NCBI GenBank assembly: GCA_026119855.1
Contig: JAOWBW010000865.1
Location: 124,001 to 188,000, forward strand
DNA length: 64,000 nt
Origin: Campanula takesimana
Lineage: Eukaryota; Streptophyta; Magnoliopsida; Asterales; Campanulaceae
Direction of reading: 5' to 3'
This document shows, in pieces, positions 11,804 through 21,060 of this stretch. A program made the translations under genes and the position numbers. Within the stretch, counting starts at the first letter, position 1; each line of letters starts with the position of its first letter. A model generated the notes under the pieces. The model was given only the letters and a program-made list of their open reading frames with translations. It did not search any database and was not told where the DNA came from.

Positions 11804-11964
11804 GAGAAAATTTTGGGGGAAACTATTTTCTCCATAAGTTATAAAAAAGTCATGTTTATATAGGGGTTAAGGTTTAAGGGTTAGGATTTAGGGTCTAAAG
11901 TTTAAGGGTTAAAAGTGAACTTTTTATAACTTATGGAGGAACTAGTTTCCCCCAAAACCAACTC
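11804..11964. mobile_element. Mutator-like MITE with telomere-like core, copy 1
   Basis: The 9-bp target duplication ATGAAACAA is at 11795-11803 and 11965-11973. The ends are GAGAAAATTTTGGGGGAAAC and (reversed) GAGTTGGTTTTGGGGGAAAC, extending about 45 bp to 'ccataagttataaaaa'. The loop contains 'gggttaaggtttaagggtta', that is degenerate TTTAGGG telomere-type repeats. A second copy is at 40195-40360. Confidence 0.88.
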
Positions 11965-11973
11965 ATGAAACAA

Positions 11974-12641
11974 TTTGACCATCTTTGATCTCTTGTATCC
12001 GAGTCATGTGTGACACACTTTCCTTAAGACTAACTCGCCCCCCTCTCTACGAGTGCTTGCGGTTTCAACGAGCGTTAGTCTCCCAGGATAAAACGGACGG
12101 ACCGGGTGCAACTCCGCACTTGAGCCTCCCGGCGAAATGAACCATGCATGGACTAGATCACCAAAATTTCAAGGAGGCCAAAGAAAGAAGCACAAAGCAA
12201 GAACAAGGAAGGGAGAATTGCTAGACCAAGTGTTTCATTTTGTGTGTTTTTCTTTTCTTTCTTTCAAAGCCTAGTGGGTTCCTTTTATAGCTCAACACTC
12301 CCCAATGATGAATTGATGATCAATGGTGGCCTGACTTCGCTGCTTCTACATGGGACACGTGTAGGCCCAACGGCCCACGATTCTGCTCCGCGCCACCCGA
12401 TTAACAAGTCCACGTTGTAAAGCCTTTGCAAAGCCCGGCTACACGTGAGGGGGCGTGTAAGAGATAATTATCCAACATCTTCTAAAGAGAGAAACATGGA
12501 CCGGTATATAGACTTGAGTAATTACTCCCCTTATCACCAATTGGTTTTAAGGTGTAACCTCCAACATAGTCCATTGCCGGCCCAGTCCAGTCCAGCCCAT
12601 GCTAACAGTCGGGCCTCTCGCTTCTTTTTACCCATCTCTAA
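11974..12641. other. Possible LTR remnant, unassigned
   Basis: GC content is higher than around it. On the minus strand there is a TATA-like 'gctataaaagg' near 12279-12290, and on the plus strand a purine-rich 'cacgtgagggggcg' near 12443. This would suit an old LTR, but no partner LTR, coding region or target duplication was found. Confidence 0.25.
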
Positions 12642-12657
12642 TTCTAAGAAATCTTGA

Positions 12658-12802
12658 GGAGTTGGTTTATTTTTTGGATTTCGAGGTCCGGCTCCATATC
12701 CGGCAATGAGTCGGGTGGTTGTCCCCCTCTTGTACTTATATTTTATAATTAATAAAATCTTCCCAGGTGCCGCCCTGGTTTCTAAAAAAAAAAAAAAAAA
12801 AT
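12658..12802 (+). mobile_element. 5'-truncated LINE fragment with poly-A
   Basis: A 145-bp insertion ends in 18 A residues. It is bounded by a perfect 16-bp target duplication (ttctaagaaatcttga) at 12642-12657 and 12803-12818. The variable-length duplication plus poly-A tail is the mark of target-primed reverse transcription. Only 3' untranslated sequence is present, so the LINE clade cannot be told. A SINE is less likely because no A/B boxes are seen. Confidence 0.75.
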
Positions 12803-12929
12803 TTCTAAGAAATCTTGAAATCAAATAATTTGCGAGTTACATTTGCAAGTCATGATGGATTTTAAGTCTTGGAAGTTATTCTTTGACAATAATCGCTTTG
12901 CCAACACATATGCTAATAACTGTTAATTA

Positions 12930-13140
12930 CTCTCGCTGTCTCGTAATAAATGTCGCTTTTTGTATTTAACAGAAATAAATTTTGAGCAATAAATTAAAGT
13001 TGATTTAATTATTCTAATAAAATTATATTGATACACTATTATAATACTAACTAATAATAACAATTTTTAAATTTTCATTAAAATAATAAAATTAACCTAA
13101 AACTATTGCTCAAATTTTATTCGTATTAACATGCAAAAAT
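12930..13140. mobile_element. Partial Stowaway-like MITE
   Basis: The left end 'ctctcgctgtctcgtaata' is followed by an AT-rich interior with internal inverted similarity ('gagcaataaattaa' / 'actattgctc'). The right terminus is missing. Confidence 0.45.
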
Positions 13141-13441
13141 CTTTTATCAAGAACGAGTTTTATTTGTTTGAAGGTAGGTTTATATATGCGTGTCTAGCCG
13201 AGATGGCTCTCTTTGTGTCGAGTCAATTCTGCCTGTAACAACCCAAAATTATTCAGCTATTTGGATCAAGAAATGACTTTTATCAAGAAATTTATGAGTT
13301 TTATTTGTTTGGACGTAGGTCTGTGTCTAGCCGAGTTTGCTATCCTTGTGTCTAGTCAATGTTGCCTATAACAACCCAAAATTATTAAGCTATTTCGATC
13401 AATTTTCCTTTGAGTCATCGCCCCTCCAAGCTGAGTATATA

Positions 13442-13672
13442 CTCCTTCTGTCTAATTTAAAATATGACGTTTTGTTATTTTAGGTGTCCCACCAGAAACA
13501 AGACATCCCAAAATAAAATTATTTATAATATTTTAATTGATATAACTTACTTGTTATACTCACAATTTTTTTTCTCTACTCACTTTATTTCTACTTCATA
13601 ATCACATAAAATTTCTTAAATCCTTTGTCGAGATCAAAAGTTTTATTTTGAATGAAAAGGAGGGCGAAGAAA
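13442..13672. mobile_element. Degenerate Stowaway-like MITE
   Basis: Left end CTCCTTCTGTC after TA. The right end (reversed) is CTCCTTTTCATTC. The right TA is not preserved. Confidence 0.5.
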
Positions 13673-13753
13673 GAGGGAGAGAGAGTGAGGAGAATCGTAT
13701 ACAAGTACCAAATGAGTCTTACACTACTACGACTCAACTCACGTTGGTGCAAG

Positions 13754-13900
13754 GTTCTAAAAAACGCTAGGCGGTCGCTAGGCGCCGCAGGGGCGCCTAG
13801 CGCCTAGGCGGGGGCGAGAATTCAAAAATAACTATAATATCCTAGACGGGACCTAGGCGTTTCGTGAACGCCTAGCGTCTAGGCGGGGGTCTTTTAGAAC
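13754..13900. repeat. GC-rich 'CTAGGCGCC' foldback repeat, copy 1
   Basis: Ends GTTCTAAAAAACGCTAGGCG and (reversed) GTTCTAAAAGACCCCCGCC. The interior is a series of CTAGGCG/CGCCTAG palindromes. Related copies lie at 38553-38688 (inverted) and 41791-41923. The low target-site clarity leaves the transposon class open. Confidence 0.7.
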
Positions 13901-14001
13901 ACTGCGTTGGTGTCTAGTTGGTCCATCGAGTACCACGAGTACAAATATTCAATTTGATTCCTAAACACTACTCACATTTCGATCCAATTTGGCTTATTTT
14001 G

Positions 14002-15482
14002 TAGGGGTGTGCACGGGTCGGTTTGGTTCGGTTTTAGGCCAAAACCGACACCAAACCAATAGTTATCGATTTATGTAATTCAAAACCATTAAGCTTCGGT
14101 TTCTTAATGGTTCGGTTTGTTCGGTTTCGGTGTGATATCGGTTTGGTTCGGTGTCAAACCAATAGAATGGACTGATGGGTTGTGGGTTTGTTGGGCCGCC
14201 TTAATGGACTACATTCAAATGAGGCCCAATTTGCACATAATAAATAATGAGGCTGTCTCGCGTGCGGCGGCGCCGAGCCGAGCCGAGCCATGCCCTATTT
14301 TTTTTTTTTTTTTTTTTTTTTGCCGATTTTTTTTTTTTTTTTGCCCCCACAACCTTTTTTCCTCCCACCAAAAGTAACACTTCTTATAACGAAATGTAAC
14401 ACTTTTGTTTTTCAAGTGTAACACTTTTTTTTTCAAAAATGTACCACAATTTTGATGCAATAAATTAAAGATAACATAAAAATTAACGACTAAATTAATG
14501 TAACACTTTTTATAAAGGAATGTAACATTATTTTTTCAAATGTAACACTTTTTTTTTCAAATGTAACACTTTTTCCCCCCCAACATTAACATAAGATTGA
14601 TAACTAAACTAATGTTACATTTTATAAAAAAATGAATGTAAACATTTTTTTTTTCTCAATTGTAACATTTTACATTCTTAAATGTAACATTATATATGAA
14701 ATGTAACAATTTTTTATTGAGAAAGTAACAATTGAAATGCAAACCCATTTTTTTTTTATAAAAACTGTTGTTACATTTAACAATAAAAAAAGTGTTACTT
14801 TTATCAGAACAGAGTGTTACATGTTAGCTGATGAGCAACTCAAACTTTTAGTGTGTAAAAAAATATATGTTTTTTAAAATAAAATCAAACCATATCATGA
14901 CCTATGTAGTTTTATTTGTCTCGTCGAGACGAACAAAACCATATTTTTAATTTTTTTTTTTCTGAGTTATACATTGCAAGATATAGCATTTTAAAGTTAT
15001 TGGGGTTTTTTTTTAAAAAAAAATGGACACATGGCAGCGATCTGTGAAGAGGGGGGGGGAGGATCTGGCCGTCGGCTGTAAATACGAGGCGCGCGCGCGA
15101 AGCAGCGGAGGGAACCACCCTGCCGCACGGCGTACATCGGATGTACGCGAGAATTTGTCATAAATAATAAGGTCAAATAAAGCACACTTTCTGGTTGGAG
15201 TATGAATTGGGCCAATGGGCCATACTACTTGGGCCAAAAACTACAAATTAAAGTTTACAACTATTAATTCAAATAATAAGCTAGGAATAAAACGACATAG
15301 CTTTAGGTTATCGGTTCGGTTCGGTTTCTTATCGGTTCTAACAAACTGGAAACCTAAACCGAACCACTAATTTCAGTTTTCTAATTTTTAGAAACCGGTC
15401 CTAACCAATAACTTATTGGACCGATTTTTCGGTCCGATTTTTTCGGTTTTATTGATCTTTTCGGTTTTTTTTCTCACCCCTA
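14002..15482. mobile_element. hAT-like non-autonomous element (GGTTCGG-rich), split by a nested element
   Basis: An 8-bp target duplication TTATTTTG is at 13994-14001 and 15483-15490. The ends are TAGGGGTGTGCACGG and (reversed) TAGGGGTGAGAAAAA, as in plant hAT elements. The interior carries many 'ggttcggtttggttcgg' units at both ends. Without the nested Mutator-like element the length is about 560 bp. No transposase is present. Confidence 0.82.
14249..15159. mobile_element. Non-autonomous Mutator-like element, copy 2, nested in hAT
   Basis: The perfect 9-bp duplication ATAAATAAT is at 14240-14248 and 15160-15168. The ends are GAGGCTGTCTCGCG and (reversed) GACAAATTCTCGCG. The internal 'gtaacacttttt' units and the 'cctatgtagttttatt' segment match copy 1 at 9409-10556. 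It is 911 bp with poly-T runs at 14299-14342. Confidence 0.82.
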
Positions 15483-15822
15483 TTATTTTGTATTGACACA
15501 ACCTATTGTACGAATCAACTCATATTAGAATCTTAGACAAGTACCAAATCAATCTTAATCAAGCCCACAATTAAACACAATCCTCCAAGTGGAAACCAAA
15601 CAATAATTCAAGAAACCAAACAATAATTCAATTCCATTCCAAAACACACATATTCCCCACCTCAATTTTTCAACTCTTTATAATACTACTAGTCTTTTTG
15701 TTTCGGAAGGATGTTCTTCTTTTTTTTTTTATAATTATTATTATTATTATTATTTCTATGAAATGAAGTAACAATAACATCCTTTCAAATAAAAAAGTAA
15801 CAATAACATAAATAACATATTA

Positions 15823-16059
15823 CTCTCTCTGGTCCAAAATAACTGTCGTTTTTGGTCAATCAGATGTAACTTTGACTAATAATTTAAATAAAAAATAATG
15901 ATGCTAATAAAAGCCTAAAATTTGTCATTGTATTATAATTAATAATACTTTTAATAAAAAAAATAGATTTTTATTAGGATCATTATTTTTTGTTTAAATT
16001 TATTGTTCAAACTTACATCTGTTTGACCAAAAGTGACAATTATTTTGGAGCAGATGGAG
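15823..16059. mobile_element. Stowaway MITE with long arms
   Basis: Ends CTCTCTCTGGTCCAAAATAA and (reversed) CTCCATCTGCTCCAAAATAA, TA on both sides (15821-15822, 16060-16061). The arms pair over about 110 bp. It ends 175 bp upstream of the HEXO2 TATA box, so it lies in the promoter. Confidence 0.87.
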
Positions 16060-16233
16060 TATTATAACTTAAATTACATAATATAATGAAATAGTATTGA
16101 GATTGCTATACACCAACTTCATATTATATATTTATTTTTATTTTTTTGAATCATCTTCATATTATATTTCTTTCAAAAAAAAAAAAAAAAACTTCATATT
16201 ACATGAACCCTCACTTTACAACAACATAGTACT

Positions 16234-16243
16234 ATATAAATAC
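16234..16243 (+). promoter_or_regulatory. TATA box of the hexosaminidase gene
   Basis: TATATAAATA lies 74 bp upstream of the chosen start codon, in an AT-rich promoter. The implied transcript start is near 16265-16270, giving a 5' UTR of about 50 nt. Confidence 0.65.
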
Positions 16244-16316
16244 CCCCATTCTGTTGATCACCAATCACAAACTATACAAAGTTACAAACCCCAAACACAA
16301 AATAAAACCACTCCAA

Positions 16317-19266
16317 ATGAGAATTCTTCCATTTTCTCTCTTCCTTTTCTGTCTACTTTGCTATTCAACCATTACCATTGGATCATCATCATCATCAATC
16401 AATGTATGGCCAAAACCAAGAACCTTCTCCTGGCCCTCACCACAGGCGATCCCAATCTCTCGAAACTTCTCCATCCACTCCCCTGACCACCAGTACCTCA
16501 CTCCCGCCGTCGACCGTTACCTCCGTCAAATCTTGACGGAGCATCACCGCCCCATAGTCTCCCCCTTCGTCTACATCAGCACAGGCACACCTTTACTTTC
16601 CCTAACCATCACCGTCTCCGACGTCTCCGCCGCCCTTACCCACGGCGTCAACGAGTCCTACACTCTCTCAATCCCCTCCACCGGAGATCCCGCAGTTTTA
16701 GCGGCGGAAACGGTTTGGGGAGCAATGCGAGGGCTCGAGAGCTTCTCCCAGCTCGTTTGGGGCAAACCGACCCTAATTGCAGCCGGGGTTTTCATTTCCG
16801 ACTGGCCCATTTTTGAACATAGAGGGATATTGTTGGATACTTCCAGAAATTACTTTGAAGTAGAGGATATTTTGAAGACAATTGGGGCTATGAGTGCGAA
16901 CAAATTGAATGTGTTTCATTGGCATATCACGGATTCGCATTCTTTTCCGTTGGTTTTGGAATCGGAGCCGGAGCTTGCCGGAAAAGGGGCGTACGGGTCG
17001 GATATGGTGTACACGCCGGAAGATGTGAAACGGGTTGTGAAATTCGGGTTTGAACATGGAGTTAGAGTTATGCCAGAAATTGATATGCCCGGTAAGCCTT
17101 TCTTATCCTATCTTATTTTTAAAAAAAAAATCAATTTACAGTTAACTTGTGACAAGTTTTATGCATCTTTGTTAGTTTCAAATTTACTCTGAATCCTAAC
17201 TTTGTAAGATACCAAATACTCTCTCCGTCCCGGAAATGATCTTCTCATTTGCAATTTTTCGTATCCCAAATTTGCCATTTTTCATGTCCCAAAAAGTTCT
17301 TCCCGTTTCTAGATTAGGCTTAAATGTGGATAAACACAACATGACTAGTGAAGCAAGTGTTGATATCGTTAAAAAGTTTGTATAGTCAAATGTGAAGATC
17401 ATTTGGGGACGGAGAGAAGTAATAAAATTTGGATATTTTAGTTGAAAAAAGTTGTATATTTAGGGATGTAGAAAATATTTAAAATTTGAATGAACTCTCA
17501 ACTAGATTCTTATCTATATTGAGTTATCATTGGCCAAAACGGTCAGAGCTCAATAACAAACTTATCTGTTTGTTTGTTTAACGACTTTATTTTTATTTTG
17601 AATGTTAGTTTCTCCCGTGTCCTTAACTTTCTTGCTGCCTCTTTCTTGACTGTCATATTGACGTAGAAAACTAGAGTACAAGAAATTAAAACTATGTACA
17701 AAACTAACCTGTTACCCAAATTGGTTCTTCGATTTGGAAAAGAGCAGGGCTAATTTTCTGGCAATAAAGAATGATAGATCCAAGAAAGAGGATTTTCTTT
17801 TGGCAATGTCTTAGGAAATGACATGGCTGGCCAAGGGCATAAATTCGATGGGATCTAGGTAGATATCACCAAACACCCAATAAATCTCGGCCCTTGATGT
17901 TATGGCCGTGGCATTATCTTGTCTACACGGTGCAGCACGGTCTAAATACCATTTATACATTTCATTGTTCAATGAGTTTGTATGTTTTGTTCGAAAGTGT
18001 GTTTCTTACATTGTAAACAATCAAGATGTACATTTTCACAAAAAAAATAAAATTAAAAAAATAAATAAACATCAACTGTCAGATCAAGACCCACTATCTT
18101 ACGAGCAAACGTTGCTATGTTGAGTAAGCAATATTTAAAACTATAGACAGCATCTGAAAGGCTTGATCGCTTCAAATTAGAACAGGATTTCTCTTTCTTA
18201 TTTGTTCTAAGCATTAGAGATCTACCGTTTACGTGGCTTAAATTGGACCAATATCCCATTATTTCATCAAAAAAAAAATGTTCCTTTAGTCCATCTCTTT
18301 GTTTTTTGCATTACAGGACACACAGGATCCTGGGCTGAAACTTACCCAGAAATCGTGGCTTGCGCAAACATGTTTTGGTGGCCTGCTGGAGCCGCTTGGT
18401 CAGACCGGCTTGCAGCAGAACCAGGCACCGGTCAACTCAACCCTTTAATTCCCAAGACCTACGAAGTTGTGAAAAATGTAATCAATGAAGTTGTATCCAT
18501 GTTCCCTGAACAATTATATCATGCTGGTGCAGATGAGGTTGTCCCAGGTTGTTGGAAGGCCGATCCAACCATCCAATCTTTTCTTGCAAACAACGGTACC
18601 CTTAGTCAACTCCTCGAGACATTTATTAATAATACAAACCCTTACATTTCCTTCCTCAATCGTACTGTGGTCTACTGGGAAGACGTTATTTTGGATTCAG
18701 AGATCAAAGTCAACCCTGCAGTCCTTCCTCGAGAGACCACCATTTTTCAGACATGGAATAACGGTCCAAACAACACCAAGAAAATAGTTTCTGAAGGGTA
18801 CCGAGCGATTGTGTCATCGGCTGATTTTTATTATTTGGATTGTGGGCACGGAGCTTTTATTGGTAATGATAGCCAGTATGATTTGCCTCCGGGGACGGAC
18901 CAACTTAAAGGTGGCTCATGGTGTGCGCCCTTCAAAACGTGGCAGTTGATATATAACTATGATATTACGTATAATTTGACTGCTGACGAGGCGAAGTTGG
19001 TTTTGGGTGGTGAGGTGGCGTTGTGGACTGAGCAAGCGGACCCTACGTGTTTGGATACGCGGATTTGGCCTAGAGCTTCGGCTATGGCTGAAACATTATG
19101 GTCAGGGAATCGGGATGAGACGGGGATGAAGAGGTATGCTGAAGCAACGGATAGGTTGAATGAATGGAGGCATAGAATGGTGAAGAGAGGGATTGGTGCT
19201 GAAGCTATTCAACCGCTTTGGTGTGTGAAGAATCCAGGCATGTGTAACACGGTTAATCCTTTTTAG
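16317..19266 (+). CDS. HEXO2: Beta-N-acetylhexosaminidase (GH20), HEXO2-like
   Basis: Removes terminal N-acetylhexosamine from N-glycans or other glycoconjugates in the secretory pathway. Arabidopsis HEXO2 is reported at the plasma membrane. Exons are 16317-17091 and 18317-19266, with donor G|GTAAGC and acceptor TTACAG|GA joining at ...DMPG|HTGSW, giving 574 aa, close to HEXO2 length. The start at 16317 is chosen because it opens with a signal peptide (MRILPFSLFLFCLLCYS). An in-frame Met 63 nt upstream would precede it with a non-hydrophobic leader. Then come the GH20 N-terminal domain, HWHITDSHSFPL (about residue 200), and the catalytic pair D331-E332 in HAGADEV. Several N-glycosylation sequons (NESYT, NGTLS, NRTVV, NDSQY, NLTAD) support secretion. 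The single intron holds a Stowaway MITE. HEXO1/HEXO3-type genes usually have many introns, which supports the HEXO2 call. Confidence 0.93.
17219..17419. mobile_element. Stowaway MITE inside the HEXO2 intron
   Basis: Ends CTCTCTCCGTCCCGGAAATG and (reversed) CTTCTCTCCGTCCCCAAATG, TA at 17217-17218 and 17420-17421, 201 bp. It sits 127 bp after the splice donor and leaves both splice sites intact. Confidence 0.87.
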
Positions 19267-19311
19267 TTTATTTGTTTGTTTGTCTGTTTGTGGGGATCCC
19301 TTAATTTTATA

Positions 19312-19368
19312 CTCCCTCCGTCCCAAAATGATGAAGAACAAAAAGGGATTTTTATTTTGGGATGGAGG
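19312..19368. mobile_element. Internally deleted Stowaway MITE
   Basis: Only the two ends remain (CTCCCTCCGTCCCAAAATGA and reversed CCTCCATCCCAAAATAAA), about 57 bp, bounded by TA. It lies 45 bp after the HEXO2 stop, probably in the 3' UTR. Confidence 0.75.
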
Positions 19369-19646
19369 TAGTAGTTCCTTTTTCATGGTTAAACTACAGT
19401 TGGAGAGAAAGTGCAGAATTTTCCCGTTTAGGACCATAGCATTATGAATACATTTTTCTTGTAATGATACTTTTACACTGGAATAAAGATTATGAAATGA
19501 AATTTGCAGCTTCTTAACATCATTTTCTTGAAATTTTTGAGATGGATGGATAGTTGCAGTAACTATAATAGTTGACCCATCTCGAGTTATGCAGAAGGAA
19601 GCAACACCATTTCGTATCTCCAAAACTGCTTTTTAGGGTGTGTATT

Positions 19647-19687
<41 letters not shown>
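19647..19687. repeat. (TG)n(AG)n microsatellite
   Basis: Compound dinucleotide run: TG to 19670, then AG. Confidence 0.9.
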
Positions 19688-19895
19688 TATGCAAGATCAA
19701 TAACCATTACCAGATGTAATACGGGAACTTACGTAGTTCAGTTTGTCCTCGTTCATGAAAATTCCATGGCACAAATTTTGCTACAAACTGTTGAGGAAGC
19801 TGTGGCATATGTGTACTTCAACTTATGGAGATTGTGCAGGATGGATAGATAATCAGTAAGGTTACTATATCTGGAACAATACATGTATAGTCATG

Positions 19896-20048
19896 CTCCC
19901 TCCGTCCCATACTAAATGCCGCATTTGACTTGTCAACCTTCTATAGAAAAATGCTTTACTTGCTTGCACATTGGTTGTACAGTAGTAAAATCGCTCTAAG
20001 AAATGTTCCTTATATAGAAATGCGACATTTATATTGGGACAAAGGGAG
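19896..20048. mobile_element. Stowaway MITE
   Basis: Ends CTCCCTCCGTCCCATACTAA and (reversed) CTCCCTTTGTCCCAATATAA, 153 bp. Right TA at 20049-20050. The left flank is TG instead of TA. Confidence 0.8.
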
Positions 20049-20500
20049 TATATCCTTTCATTTCACTGCCAAGGTGATCCGAGAGGAGTACTGTATTTGA
20101 TTTTGTTCGGTCATTGTTGAGGCACAAAGACATAAAGCTGTTCGCTTCTTTTTTCTTATGCAAGTTAACACAATGTAGAGCTAGATGTGTAGATGGAGTG
20201 GTCTGAAGAACGTTAACACCTTTTGCCAGAGCACCAATTGGAATTCTATCAAAGGGTACTATGTACAGGTAAGAGGGTAACTTCTAGATGGATCTCTTCT
20301 CGTCTCTCTCTCTCTCTCTCTAAGGTTTATTACTTGTGCTCATTTTGATTTATTCATTTAACTCTATCTTCGTCCATTTTGCGGTTCAATTGTGGCAGGA
20401 TATCAGACACTACTAAGCAAGCAAGTTGTGTTGGTGACATTTGGTTTCAACAGGTACAGATCCCTCCTTTAATTTGTTTGAAGTTGTACAGTAGTAAATA
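20049..20500. other. Intergenic, nothing firmly recognised
   Basis: A (TC)n run is at 20301-20321. Two short stretches bounded by AG/GT (20233-20271 and 20400-20452) could be non-coding exons, but no frame or homology supports them. Confidence 0.35.
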
Positions 20501-20551
20501 CTTCATCCGACCCAAAATGATCTTCACTTTTGACTATTCAAACTTTTTAAG

Positions 20552-21060
20552 TGTAATAACCCGAACTTACCTTTTATTTTATTTATTTTAAACTCTTAAT
20601 TATTAATGGGCCAAACTTTAATAATTAGTTTAGTTTAGTTATTGGGTCAAAAGTAGAAGGCCCAATTCATTAACTAAGAAGGATTAGGAGTCCAAGTTAA
20701 ATTAGGGATTTGGGAAGCCCCATTAATATAAATACCCTCTCTTAAACCCTAAGACTATTTTATTCCACCGCAAATAAAAGAATAGAACGGGAAGAAAGAA
20801 GAGGGCGGCGCAGAAGGGAGACGCAGAGAGCGGGAGAGAGAGACGGTGAAGGAGAGAAAGAGAGAAGGCGATCGTGTTCACAAAGGTAATTCTAGAACCC
20901 CTCAAACCTTTCTCTTCATCTTTGTAATTCAATCTGTGTATCAAGAAACCTTACGATAGCAATTGGTCAACTAGGGTTTAGTAGCATACAATTAAGAAGG
21001 AAGAAGATGGACTGTGGAAGTGTGTGTGCTGCGTGTGTGTGTGTTGGGGTGCGTCTGGGT
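20552..21060 (+). repeat. Truncated 5' LTR of the Tekay element
   Basis: 509 bp matching 24572-25080 with three substitutions. The match stops after 'gcgtctgggtg', where coding sequence begins. Confidence 0.92.

Noticed and set aside
11860..11915. Interstitial telomere from chromosome fusion
   Set aside because: The TTTAGGG-like units lie inside a 161-bp MITE with exact target duplications, with a second copy elsewhere.
16254..16316. Upstream start for HEXO2
   Set aside because: It would add 21 hydrophilic residues before a clear signal peptide and leave a very short 5' UTR after the TATA box.
20233..20452. Two small exons with splice-like borders
   Set aside because: No open frame across them, no homology, and the AG/GT pairs could be chance.
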